From the NCBI GenBank assembly GCA_030062745.1, contig CP099841.1, positions 11,536,970-11,600,969 on the forward strand: a stretch of DNA of 64,000 nt, given 5' to 3'. Position 1 is the stretch's first letter, and the number at the start of each line of letters is the position of its first letter. This stretch comes from Capitulum mitella. Lineage: Eukaryota > Arthropoda > Thecostraca > Pollicipedomorpha > Pollicipedidae. The notes under the pieces were generated by a model. That model was given only the letters and a program-made list of their open reading frames with translations. It was not told the origin of the DNA and ran no database searches. Position numbers and translations under genes: made by a program. Shown here one piece after another: positions 1 to 12,200 of the stretch.

Positions 1-3000
1 TACATAGCAATAGCTGCAGTCCGGAAAAGTTTTTACAAATTCCAGTCCTTCTTTGTCCGAATAATTGCTTGCACATGATTTGGTAAGATTTTTCGGCCCA
101 CGATCAAAAACGTTTTCTCCGACCAAAAACAATGAGACGAAATGTTTTACCAAATGCTGGCATATCCTCTTGATGTTAACACGTGCGCGGGGTATTGTAA
201 AATACCAAAAGAATGAGGTAATGCAAAAGGGATATTCAAGCATTCGGTAAACGGTATTCTTTTTCTAATCAATAAAGAACGAAACCATAACGAAATATTA
301 ATGCTGCCGTGCAAATCATACGACAAGGGAACCCTTTTTATTCGCATCGTGTTGAATAGCATTGGAACTTACCGGATTGCAGATGTAATCCGATGAGCTT
401 CTATTTACCGTTGCAGCAAAGGTTAACCCTATGAGATGGATACTTGATGAACTCCCCATTCTCCATGGCAGACTCAGCCACACTGAGCTCTGAATCTGCC
501 CGGGCCATGAATACCAAAGTTCTGACCTCGGCCCTTTTCAGCCAACCATAGCATTTGTCTTCTAGCACTCCGTGATTGATTGATTATTAGGGCTTTAGGG
601 CGCGTTAACGGCGAGGTTATCTGCACCCATAACTAATATTAATCGAGATTGTCTTGTATTGCATACGTCGGATTATCCGCGCTCTCCGAGAAAACGTACA
701 AAAAGTTAAAAAACAGGCAGTAGTTAAAACAGAAAACAATAAAATGAGGAAAAAACCACACATGTGATGATTAGATTCGACACAAGCTGACTAGACGTAA
801 CGTGACTAGAACACACAAAATACCACACAAAAATAAAATACATGGGTTAATCATATCACAAGGCCTGAAAAATGACGTTACATGTGGCAAGGAGAAACTA
901 GGCCGGTGTATATATCGCGGCAAAGCCGACGTACGCGAGGAATGTGAGAAGTGAGTCATCTCCGGCGATTCGCGAGTTGTCGGACGTTTTTCGAAAGGTG
1001 AGTGAGCTCGTGTTTTGCCTAAGAAAGCGAAGTGTCTTGTTCTCTCGTCAGCATAATACGAGCACGAAAACAAGATGTGCCGGACCGATAGTGCCCCATC
1101 ACCTCGAGGCATCGGTCTCCGTTCGCCAAACAAGAGGTACCTGTGGGTGGCATATGCATGACCTGGGCGTAGCCGACATAGCGTGATCTCTTGCCTAGTC
1201 TTCCCGTGTAATATGTCGGTCAGTAGTAACGGTTGTTTGCATGTTGCTTACGTGACTTAGTTACGCCTAAAAGAAGGCGTAACTATTACAGCTACTATCA
1301 TGCAACCACTAATCTTCGAGCACATTTGAGGAAGATTCCAGCATATTTGCGCAAGTGAGACAAATTGCTACTCTGACGAACGAGAGACATCGTAGGGGGA
1401 TCTAGCGTGGCTTCACTGTTTCCATGGCGACTTCGAATGACCGGAATGATCTTAAGCCGGACTGGGTGCAGGCTTGTATTAATAACAATAAGCACAGATA
1501 AATTCAAGCTCAAAGTAAGCTGCTTGTATAGGTGTAAATTTATTTTCAGTGTGCCACTCGTCGTAACTACCGGGGAGAAAGGTTGTCACACTACTGGACC
1601 GCAGGAACCAATACGGCATTAGAAGCGGATAGAACAAGGTTATAGGTACTGTTCATATACATCTCGCCATTATGCATGACATATCGAAAGTCCTGACTAG
1701 GGAAAGTTGCGGAAAATTAGCAAATATGTTGACATACCGTAACGTAACGACTACTATTGTATGCGTCCGGTGTTATAATTGCTACTTCAGACTTCTCACT
1801 CCGTATGCTTTCCTTGTAACAGGTACCAACCTACGGAATAACACACCATTGTCGAGATCCCAGGAGAACAACTTTATTGGTGAATCGTTTCCGAATCCGC
1901 TGAAATGCGTCACTTTTGCTTCATGACATACATGACGTGTGAGGTAGTGGAAGCTCACCATGGCGTTCGGTATGTGTGGGCATGCATGATCTTTGTCCTG
2001 AACTCAACATGTCGGTCCAGCCCGGTGTTTGTTTTCAGTACAAAAACCTTGCTTATGTGACGGAAGATACCTCGCTGCCCTCGAAACGATAATTAACCAC
2101 AGGCAGCCGCTCATGTCTTTCCCACACAGCAAAACTTCCAACAGACCAGACGGCCGAGAGCGTGATCCAGTCACAGACGGAACTCCGCCGTCCGGCTGTG
2201 ACGTCACGCCGCCGCTGGCCGCTGCCGGCTGGGGAGGGTGGCGGGCCGCGCGTGGGCAGCGGAGAGAGCTGGCTGGCCTCCGCCCATCACTGGCGGCCCA
2301 CTCAGCAGCTGAGTCCGCTGGGAACCGGTTGGAGCGGTCCGTCGTTCGTGACGACACGTTACGGCACTCGGTTTCCGAGCCGGCCGGCGGATACGGACGT
2401 CATGATGACGTCACTGCGATTGACGATGACGCCATTGCGGCACCAGTTACCTATCTCGATCGAGCAGCAAATGGATGATGTCCCATCGCCCAGCTAACTT
2501 CCAGTTTAACTGAGCGGTGGGATCTGTACGCATCGCTGCCCGGTGCGTATGTTTTATGTCACGGGCCCTCGACAAATTAAGGGAGGACAATCCATTCATG
2601 GTATGGTGTTCGTAGACTCGCATACGAATGCGATCACATTTGAGATCACGAGCAAAGTTGACAAAAATCCAGTTTGACGGTAGCAGAAATCGGTGCTGTG
2701 TCAAATAAGGACAAGCTTCCGCGTGTTTCATGAAACTCTGACGGATTTCCTGAGCCGGCGCATGACGCAATGGGTCGAGCCTCTTCAGATTCCGGAATTG
2801 ACGGAACTTCTGTCCAAGTCTCGACAGCTTCGTAATTTAAGGGCGGCCTCATCGCGGCACCGAGCGCAGGAGGGTATCAAGCCACGGGGATCAACGGGAG
2901 TATTTCATCAATCCGACTACAGTCTCTTTCCCACTTTCCTTTGACAAACAAATGCGTCAGCGAAGCTTTGCAAAACGGTGCTGCACGTAAACCTTGCCTA

Positions 3001-3380
3001 ATACTTCGAAGTACTTCAGAGATACATGTTATCCTGTTTATGTATGGGCAACTCCTCATTTGGTATCACCATATTTTCTCAGCATCTCAAAAAACGAATG
3101 GTGCCAATGATTAAACAGAGAAGAAAACGGAAAAATCCGAAGCAACTGGCCCGTGACCTGCTAATTTCTCATTCTCTGGTCAGACATGAACTGTCCGTCC
3201 TGGGACTCGAACGTCTGCGAGTACGGCGCTTACCACGCACCTTGTCCACAACCCGTATTTGCGTTCATTCGGCGACGTCAGCAAGGTTATGGAAACAGCT
3301 CGCTAGGAGCTCGACGAACAGCCGATCAGTGACCGTGCAGGTTATACACGGCCCGGAACACGACTCGGAAGAGGCGCTTG
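1..3380. other. Intergenic DNA, no recognisable gene
   Basis: Only short open frames occur here and none resembles a protein family I know. A GC-rich, CpG-rich island at about 2150-2480 stands out from AT-balanced flanks. It could be a promoter or an untranslated or coding exon, but neither frame through it is recognisable. Around 3095-3230 a short stretch reading KNPKQLARDLLISHSLVRH is faintly like the helix-turn-helix of Tc1/mariner transposases, too short to call. Confidence 0.5.
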
Positions 3381-3387
3381 CCGGTCT

Positions 3388-3660
3388 GCCCCGCTCCAGG
3401 ACGTGAGGGAGTGGTGCCTGTCGGCCTGTTCCCGCTCCAGAACATGAGGGAGTGGTGCCTGTCGGCCTGTCCCCGCTCCAGAACATGAGCGAGTGGTGCC
3501 TGTCGGCCTGTCCCCGCTCCAGGACGTGAGTGAGTAGTACCTGTCGATCTGTCCCTGCTCCAGGACAGAGGGAGTGGCATCTGCCGACCCCTCTCCGTTC
3601 TGGGACAGGTCTCGGGAGACGTACCTGTCGGCCTGTCGCCGCTCCAGCACGTCGGCGGTC
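3388..3660. repeat. 41-bp minisatellite upstream of WAP-protein gene
   Basis: The core gtggtgcctgtcggcctgt recurs at 3411, 3452 and 3493, exactly 41 bp apart, followed by two or three degraded units. Each unit includes a cgctccagaacatgag-type half. The long minus-strand open frames across 3265-4314 are products of this periodicity and of high GC content. The array lies about 450 bp upstream of the WAP gene's first ATG, so it sits in its promoter or 5' leader. Confidence 0.85.
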
Positions 3661-4107
3661 TCGTCCAGTCGAACTGCGCCGCGTGCACGCCCCACGGTGA
3701 CGCCGACGGAGAAAGTGACCCGGCGCCGGACGCGGCGCTCCTGCGCCCGCCTCGGCACAGTGCATCCGGTTTCTCCCGGTGCAGGTCGTCGGAGCAGTTG
3801 TCCGAGTCAGGCAGGGTCGCTCGGGCCAGCCTTCTGCGACGGAGTCTGGTGACTGTGCCCGGCTTGAACGCGCGAGACGGAAACAGTCAAGAGAGGGTTC
3901 CAGAACGCGCATTGGTTCCCCTAAAGTCGACGTGTCAAAAGTGTCAGAAGTAGCAAAGCCGTCAGTGTCAGGAGGCTCCTGCGACTGTGAGGTCCACCGG
4001 AGAGGACCAGCCTCCAGCGAGTGCTGTCTGAAAATCGGACCACGCTCCGCCGCGCGACTGCGCGCCTCCACCAGGACCGAGCCAGTACCGATCGCGCTGA
4101 GCAGAGG

Positions 4108-7100
4108 ATGCAGCCCGTATTCGTGCGCCGGTCGGCGGCGGTCTCTGCGCTGCTGCTGTGCGCCGTGACGCTGTCCACACAGCAGCAGCAGCGACAGAAG
4201 CCGGGCGCCGAGGGTCGTCTGGTGTTCAGCAGCAGCCGGCCGTCCGCCGGAGCGGCCGGCGGCAGGCTCGTCTTCTCGCCGAGCAGGGGGGCCGCGCCGA
4301 CACCGCGCCAACATCCGGCCGTCCCGGCGCCGCCGTCACTGCCGCCGGCCGCCCCGCCGTCGCCCCTGCTGGGCCCAGCCGCGCCGCAGCCGTCCCTCTT
4401 GTTCCCGACCGGCCCGCTGCAGTCCTCCCTGCTCCCGGCCGGCCCGCCGGTCCGGGCCGCCGCCATGCCGCGCCTGCAGGCGTTCCTGCGTCGGGTGCGC
4501 CTGACGCAGGCGGCCGGCCGGTCTCGGCAGGCGGAGCGGGCGGCCGCCCTGCGGAGGGTCGCGCTCCGCTCGCGGGACTCGGAGGGAAGACAGTCCGGCC
4601 CCGGGCCGCTCCTGAAGCCGAGGGTCGGGCCCCGGCCGCCCGGCAGCGCCGCCGTCAGTCCGGCCACCGCGTCCGGACGGCAGGCACGGACTGGACTCCC
4701 CGCTCTGGAGCCCGGAGAGGCCGGACGCCGTGCTCTGGACTCCGGAGAGGCCGGACTCCCCGCTCTGGATTCTGGAGAGGCCGAAATCCCCGCTCTGGAC
4801 TCTGAAGCTGCCGGCAACCTCGTTCTGGATTCCAGCAAGGAGTCTACTGTCGCCAGAGACCCCATGAATGAGCTCACTACACACGGAACCGTTGCAAGCA
4901 GTACGTACTACGACGACACCGACTTTGTGAGTCCGAGTTTATTCGACAGCATTGCGCCGGCAAGTTTAGAGTCCGTAGATGACGAAGCAGCACAGAGTTT
5001 GGACCTCACTGATGGCCAAACTGAAACTGAGCGAGGGTTTTTGGAGCTGGCCGGAACTGACATTGACCCGGTTGTTGTCTCAAGAGGGAACGGGATCCAA
5101 ATGCAGTTACCCGCCGTCGGGGATGGATCCGTGGATCTCGTTGGCCTCCAGACAGCGAAAGGCAGGACCGTGGATCTGGAGCCATTGGACGCTCCGGACA
5201 GCGAATCGATCTTCACGCCCGGCTCTGAAGCGGAAGACGCCGCGCACGTCGTGCTGGAGCGACTTGACGGCGCGCGAGGCGCGCAGGACTACCTCTCCGG
5301 CCTGGAGCGGGTCGACGGCGAGTTTGTGTATGTAGCCGGACTGAGCGCGGCTCAGCGCCAGCTCCCGGATCTGAACGCCGTGCTCGACGACACGGCGGAA
5401 CGCGACGGGCCCGATCCCGGGGCCGGGTCTGTCGACAGGGCCGACTCCGTGGACCGGGTCGGCGGTGGAGCCGGATCTGAACGTCTCGGCGCGGCCGACA
5501 GCGGATCTGTCGACCTGAACACCGTGGACCGCGAGCTGGCGAACCTGGTCGCTCCAGGGGGAGGATCTGACCGTCCTCGGGAGGGCCGGGCGCTCTCCTT
5601 GGATCGCGTCGTCGAAGACAGAGGGATCTTCTTCTTTCCGGGAAATGTCATCCACTCGTTTGGCATCGAGCCAAGCCAGACGGGTAAGGCGCACGCGGGT
5701 TTGCATCACGTTGGGGGCGATAAGGATGGCCTTTCACTCCATGTTAGTGGGTAGTGAAATCGGGACCCGAGGGTTCTGGCAAAATCGCCAGTTATCCAGC
5801 CCACGTGCCGAGGCATAACGGTGGTCGAGGAAGCGGCAGCTGCAAGCAATCGCCCCATTGCGCAAAACCGGATGTCTGATGTATTCAGTCGACGACTAAC
5901 GAATGAATGAATGCGTCTCCATATACCGGGAACACTCAGTTACCCGCTGGTCTTGTGACGGGCTAATCTGCGTTCAGCTTCTGTGCTAGCATCAAATACG
6001 GATGGTCTTGGACAGAGTCTGGCATCCTCCTCTTTCCACGCCGCATTGATAAGTACATGACACATGGTCTGGCTCATCTTTGAGCTACTGGCACTTGACG
6101 GAATACTGTTCCGTCCAACATTGCGCATGAGCTTGCATCACGAGTTGACTGATTTAGGGGGAAGACAGTACCCGTTTTCGTACGTTAACGTAGCTGCATC
6201 ATGTCGTAACGTCAACAGCACCGTCTTCAGGACTGACACGTTCACCTGCAATCGGCACGATTACCTTGCAATTTGTCCGCTGATTTGCAATCCCATCAGT
6301 TCCCCTCGGCTGGCTTTTCGTCTGAAGGCGATTAATCTTTGATCTGACGCCAGCTGATGTTCCGCCTGATCAGCTGTGCTCAGCTGGTGTCCCGTGTGAT
6401 CGGTTGTGCTAAGCCGTTGTTCCGGCGTGTTTCCAGGCCAGAAGGTGGTGGTTTCCCACCCACGGCCCGGCGTGCCATCCCGTCTCATCAGTGTGAACGA
6501 GTCTACACCGATCGCCTCTCTTCTGGCCCTGCCTGGGGAGGAACAGCCTCCGACACAGACGACCGGCGGCCAGACGGTACAATCTCCGACACAGAGCACG
6601 GCCAGCCGGCCACCCCCGACCCCGCCGCAGGGCACTGACCGGCTGGATACGGTCGACACGCAGCTGGGCGCCGCCGGAACGTTATCAGTCAGCGTAACCG
6701 GCCCTGGCGTGTCCCCGACCAGGTCGCAGGCGCCCAGCGCCAACCGCGTCATCTTCCCGGAGGGCGTCGCCGTCGAGGATAACCGCATAGCGACCGACTC
6801 CGGCCCGACCGACCCGCCGCGCCGGACCAAGATCGTGTTCTCCGGGGGCTCGTCAAGCTCGGCGCCGGCCAGCGGCCCGTTCCGGTTTCCCGCGGCCGCC
6901 GCGAAGCCACAGGCGTCGCCGTCGCTGGTCTTCTCGCCGTCGCCGTCCTCTTCCAGCCCGCCCCGTCCGCCGCCGGCGGCCTCCGGCTCGCCGGGCGCCC
7001 CTGCCGCCGCCGCCCGGCCGCCGGTGGCGTTCGGCCGGCCGGCGGCCGGCGCGGCGCCGGTCGGTCGGCCGGTGGCCGTGGTGGCCGTCGACAGGCGCGA

Positions 7101-7366
7101 GCCGCCCGCTGGCCGGGTTCGCCGTGACAGACCGGCGCGACCCAGCGCTGGCCGCGGCCGTCGCGGCGTCGGGCCAGTGCCGGCCGGAGCCGGACTGCGG
7201 CCTGCTGAGCCGCCGCCGGCGCGGCTGCAGGGCGGACGACAACTGCCCGCAGCCGCAGCGCTGCTGCTACAGCAGCTGCCTGGGCGTCTCCGTGTGCCAG
7301 GAGGGTACGCGGCGAGACCGTGACTCCCAGCTCTCCCAGCTGGCCAAGGTGGTGCGGGGACGGTGA
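4108..7366 (+). CDS. Secreted WAP-domain protein, two or three exons
   Basis: The first ATG of the long frame is at 4108. It opens with a signal peptide: basic MQPVFVRR, then a hydrophobic SALLLCAVTL core. Exon 1 (4108-5683) is Ala/Pro/Arg-rich, then acidic, and holds four or five ten-residue repeats of the type LPALDSGEAG (about 4699-4850). Donor GTAAGG at 5684 pairs in phase with acceptor TTCCAG ending 6436. Exon 2 stays in frame through a Pro/Ser/Ala-rich part; the phrase RLVFS or LVFSPS appears in both exons. The WAP core (CRADDNC, RCCYSSC, SVC) at about 7196-7305 lies in another frame (positions congruent to 2 mod 3), ending at TGA 7364-7366. A short intron or a one-base error near 7020-7130 is needed to connect them. 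WAP domains are typical of protease inhibitors, antimicrobial peptides and shell or cuticle matrix proteins; which applies here is unknown. Confidence 0.65.
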
Positions 7367-9230
7367 TCGGAGCCCTCGGCCGCGGTGAGGCCTCGGCCCA
7401 CCGACTGACTGTGACGCCGCGGACGCGACGGCTCTGGCAGAGTGGTGACGTCACTGGTCGAGTGGCGGCGCGATTCTGGGCCGCGTTCCGGAACTGACAT
7501 GGTCTCTTGGTAGTCGGTTACGTCATTGCTCCAAACATCAGAGAACGAGGTCAGTTTTTTGTAAAGAAAACGGCAAAAACGGCTTTCCTGTTCAAGGCAG
7601 TTTTGAAGCAAGAGGTAACGGAGTCAGTCGGATAAGCAGTAAAGTTCTCGGACGGACCAGGTGAACTTCTTGAAAACGCAACGTCGGTGTAACGGTGCAG
7701 CGATCCAGATCCAGATGGTGTGAACAGTCGATCGTTTTCATTACACCGTAAATTGTTGCAGATGGAACTGGAAGAGATTTAACCACCCAAACTCCACCAA
7801 AACAAAACCATCGTGAAGTCCAGTGTTCCGGTCGGTAGTGTTGTTTTAGCAAAACGGTGCGGAGTATCACTAGAGGCACAAACATGCATCGAGTTTAGTC
7901 AGATGTGAGCACAGAAAGTGGTTGTTGGCTGCACAATCATGCTGAATATGACAGGGCTGTCTGGAAAATTTACACAGAATCGACAGGGGGAACTGTTTCC
8001 ATACCCGTGTATGTATGCTGTCACGTTCGTCTTAATGTACACTGTACATGTACGCCAGCACACTGTCCAGCCCAGTAAGGTGTCGTTTGCCCTTGTCCAA
8101 TGTCATAAACTGTCTCGTGACTTCCCCCTATGCAGCCAGTGGATGCAGTGTGCAAGTGGCCCTCGTAAAATGTGTCATGTTTCAGCGTACTTTCTGCGAT
8201 AAGAGGCCTCGAGTTTGACTGGCACCTTGGCAGCGTGACGTTTACTGGCAACGGTAGACTTGAGCAATGTAACGGGCGACGACGGACAAGACAAGAGGTG
8301 AATATACGCGCCAAAGAAAGGCAGGAGAAATAGACGGGAACGTTGTGGTTTAACGACATCACAATCCAACGCAAAGCCAGCTTTAGATTTGGAGAAAGCG
8401 TTTCATGCACATATCAAGCCTGGCAATGTCAAACAGCTTTTAAGCAGCCGCATATACATATCTGGTCAGGAAATCTGGTTGGTAAATTGGAATCGAACGG
8501 CGATTCATCCACCAACATGATACAGCTGATTCTCGGCAATCAACACAGCACACTAAGAAAGCCGTTGTCGCGGGGTTTTTCGTCACCATGGTCGTCGAAA
8601 TTAATAAGAGACGTAAAGAACACAACAAATGTCAACTGAAGTGTTTCTCGGTTCTTATTCCGACAGTTCCTCCCACGGAAAAATCAAAGACAGACTCAGC
8701 TACAAAGAACGCGTGCCGCTCATATGTAAGCTCGAAGAAGACGGTATCGGATAAATAAGCCTCGCGAGATCAGTGGATCCCTGCTGATCTGCCTCGCCCG
8801 GCTGACATCAGTGCGATTCAGCGCAACCGGTACAAACGGCTCAACTTCACTGAAAGCTGTATTAAATTAATACCGTGAACTGATGTTAATACCCAACGTC
8901 AGGCAGCGCCACAGGGCTGACAGGGCTGGACAACAGAGCGAGCGTTTGGCGGCACACACGCAGGCGGGCCAGCGGCGGCGGACAGCGCCGCTCCGGCTGC
9001 GGCCGCGTCCGGCACGGGCCCTCACCGCGGCGTCAGATCACGACCTCTGTACCGCCGCGACGCCGGCAGACCGCCGCCGGTCCCCCCCCCCCCTCCACGG
9101 CACCACAGCTCTGCTGACCACCGGACCAGAGCCGGCCTCAGCGGCAGCTCGTCAGTCTAGAGGCCTGCGCGCAGGCCCGCCGGTCCGGCGGCCCTCCCGG
9201 CGGCCGCCGGCCCGGCCCGGCCTGGCCCGG
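7367..9230. other. Region between convergent WAP gene and PFDN6
   Basis: The region holds the 3' untranslated part of the WAP gene (left) and of PFDN6 (right, minus strand; the GC-rich block at 8900-9230 abuts its stop codon). I saw no canonical AATAAA in the right orientation for either gene. No other gene is visible; 7370-8880 is unremarkable unique-looking sequence. Confidence 0.4.
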
Positions 9231-12200
9231 CTAGCCCTTGGTCTGCGTCTGCCGCAGCAGCTGCTGCAACTTGCCCACCTCCTCTCGGCTGGCCTCCTGC
9301 TTCGCCTCCAGGTCTTTCAGCAGGTCGTCATGCCGCTTTCTGCCGAAGCAGGACAGAGTCCGGGATAAGAGCACAGCCCGACAGGCAGTGATATGTTTTT
9401 CCCGTCCTTTATCACGCCAGAACACAACTCATAGATGACACAGTGCACATTAGGGTGGCCTTTTCAGCTTTTTCTGAAACTGGATGGGGGCGTGAAATAG
9501 TCTGATGCACTTTATGCGCAGAATCCAAATATGACCTTTCAAATTAATTTTTTGAAAAAATAGTCATAACGCGAAATTCACATGTTTTGGAACCTGGACG
9601 TCATACAATGTTTTTAAAGCATGATAATGATATCCAAGATTAAAAATCAGCTTTTTGTCTTCCTTCCCACGTGAACCGCGCCGCACTATCACATTTCGCA
9701 GTCCTGCAATATTGCTTAGGAGTTGGTGGGGATGGACCTCCCACGGACTAGCGTCGCGCGCGCTGCGGCCGGGAGAGGCTATGGTCATGGCTGGTATTGT
9801 GCCAACGTCTGGTTACTTCGCGCTTCACATATTGGGAGATGGAGAAACATGTGAACCTGGTTTGCGCCTACCACGGAATTTACAAGATGCGAGTCTCTCC
9901 AAAGCTGTATCGGTCATCAATGTAACTAAACGGTCACAGGAATAGCAACTGTGGTTGTTTTCCACACAGTATGAGCACATATTTTAAACAGCATAGGTCA
10001 AGAAAACGCGACATAGCAACACAGAAAGTAGACAGTGCAGTTATCAACGTGCTGTCTCGGCCCCGTCGCACGAGTCACTTTAATATGCGCTTCTGGCGCT
10101 CACGAAACGCTTTCTTCTTGAGAGCCGTGCCACCTTGGCGGGGAGCACCGGCCACGGCGGCGGCCTCCTCAGTAGTCAACCTGACCGCCCACTCCGTTGA
10201 CTGGGTTTGGCACGGTACTCCAGGCCTTGGCGGCGAGTGCTAGTCCAGCTACTCCAGCTGATCGCCGGTCAGCCGCTTCAAGTAGGGCATCTCCAGATCA
10301 CGTGACTGGGCGGTGCGCCGCACGTCCACCAGATTCCGGCAATATGTGCTTTACATATTGCCGTGCTTGATTTCGGGGACCTTGAAGCACCGGACTTAGC
10401 TGCTGGCTGGGCGCCGTCTTGCTGACCTTATCAGGTAGACGGCCTCAGCCCTGACCTGCTGGGCATTATCGCTCAGCACCCCCATCACGATACTCTCCGG
10501 GTGGGCCATATGCGCGTTCCCCGCGGCGCTGTCTTGGACAACAGTGAGCGCGGGGCCACTCAGATACATGCGCAGCCGCCGCAACTGCTCCGCCAGGTGG
10601 CGTGGAGCGTGCACCACATACGTCCCACATATGCTTGACATGACCACCGTAGACACATTTACGCACGTCACATACCGAGCAAAGTGATGAACTCTGGGGT
10701 CTGGGGTTGGGTCGGGATCTGAGGCGTACAGTGTACATCTCAGGTCGCTGAGATGTGTGAGGTCGTGGCAATATATAAAGCAGCTGGAAGCTGGTGGACG
10801 TGCGGCGCACCGTCCAGGCAGGTGATGTGGAAGTTGCCCTACTTGAAGCGGCTCACCGGCGATCAGCTGGAGTAGTATCGATGAAATTTGAGATGTACGT
10901 GCCTCTCAGGTCGCTGAGATGCATAAGGTCGCTGTCACTGAGAACTGAGATGTACAATGTACGGTCAGTTCGCATCGTACCGGACTTCCCAGAGCCAGTC
11001 ACGCTGGCTCGGTATGTGGCTCCGTATGTGTATCTGAGTGGCCCCGCGCTCACTGTCGTCCACGGTAGCGCCGCGAAGAACGCGCACATGGCCCACCCGG
11101 AGAGTATCGTGATGGGGATGCTGAGCGGTAACGTCCAGCAGGTCAGAACCGAAGTCGTCGACCTGATAAGGTCAGCAAGACGGCGCCCAGCCAGCAGCTA
11201 AGTCCGGTGCTTCGGGGTCCCCGAAATCAAGCGTGGCAATATATAAAGCAGCTGGAAGCTGGTGGACGTGCGGCGCACCGTCCAGGCAGGTGATGTGGAA
11301 GTTGCCCTACTTGAAGCGGCTGACCGGCGATCTGCTGGAGTAGCTGGACCAGCACTCGCCGCCAAGGCCTGGCGTACCGTGCCAAACCCAGTCAACGGAG
11401 TGGGCAGTCAAGTTGACCACTGAGGCGGCCGCCGCCGTGGCCAGTGCTGCCCGTCAAGATGGCGTGACTTGAAATAAAAGAGTGCTTCGTGAGCGCCCGA
11501 AGCGCAGATTGCAGCGACTCGTGCGACGGGACCGAGGCAGCACGCTGTGAACTGCACTGTCTACCTGCTGTGTTGCTATTTCGCGTTTTTTGCAATATGC
11601 TTGCAAAATGAAAGAAATGTCATGCAAAAGAAAGTGTATGCCCTTTGCAATACGTGTTCATAATGTGTGAAAACAAACCATACCTGTCATTCCTGTGATC
11701 GTTTAGTTACACAGCAGGCCAACACCACTTTGGCGAGCATGTTCACAGGTTTCACATGTTTCTCCATCTTCCAATATGTAAGGCACGAAATAACTAGACG
11801 CTGGCATAGTATCGGCCATGACCATAGCCTCCCTGGCCGCAGCGCGCGCGATGCTAGCGCCATCTAATCCGTGGGAGGTCCATCCACACCAACTTCTAAG
11901 CAATATTGCAGGACTGCAAACGCAGTGAGATTCATGTGGAAAGGTAGTCAAAGAGCTGATTTTTAATCTTCAGTATCAATTATCTTTCTCACAAACATTA
12001 CATGATGTCCAGGATCCCAAACACATGAATTTTACATTGCTTCAAAAACTTCTTGCAGATGGGGTGGGCAATTTTTTTCAAAAATCGAATTTTCAAGGTC
12101 ATATTTGGATTCAGGGTATGAAAATGCATCAATACAGACCACGCCCAATGCATTTTCAAAAAGGTGAACAAAAGGCTTAGTGTACATGTGTCTGACTACC

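Noticed and set aside
3095-3230. Tc1/mariner-like helix-turn-helix remnant
   Set aside because: The similarity is short and by eye only; no inverted repeats or catalytic region are found nearby.
3265-4877. Minus-strand frames of 349 and 318 residues opposite the WAP gene
   Set aside because: They arise from high GC content and the 41-bp minisatellite. Their composition is Arg/Ala/Ser-rich without domains, and the plus strand has a signal peptide and in-phase splice sites.
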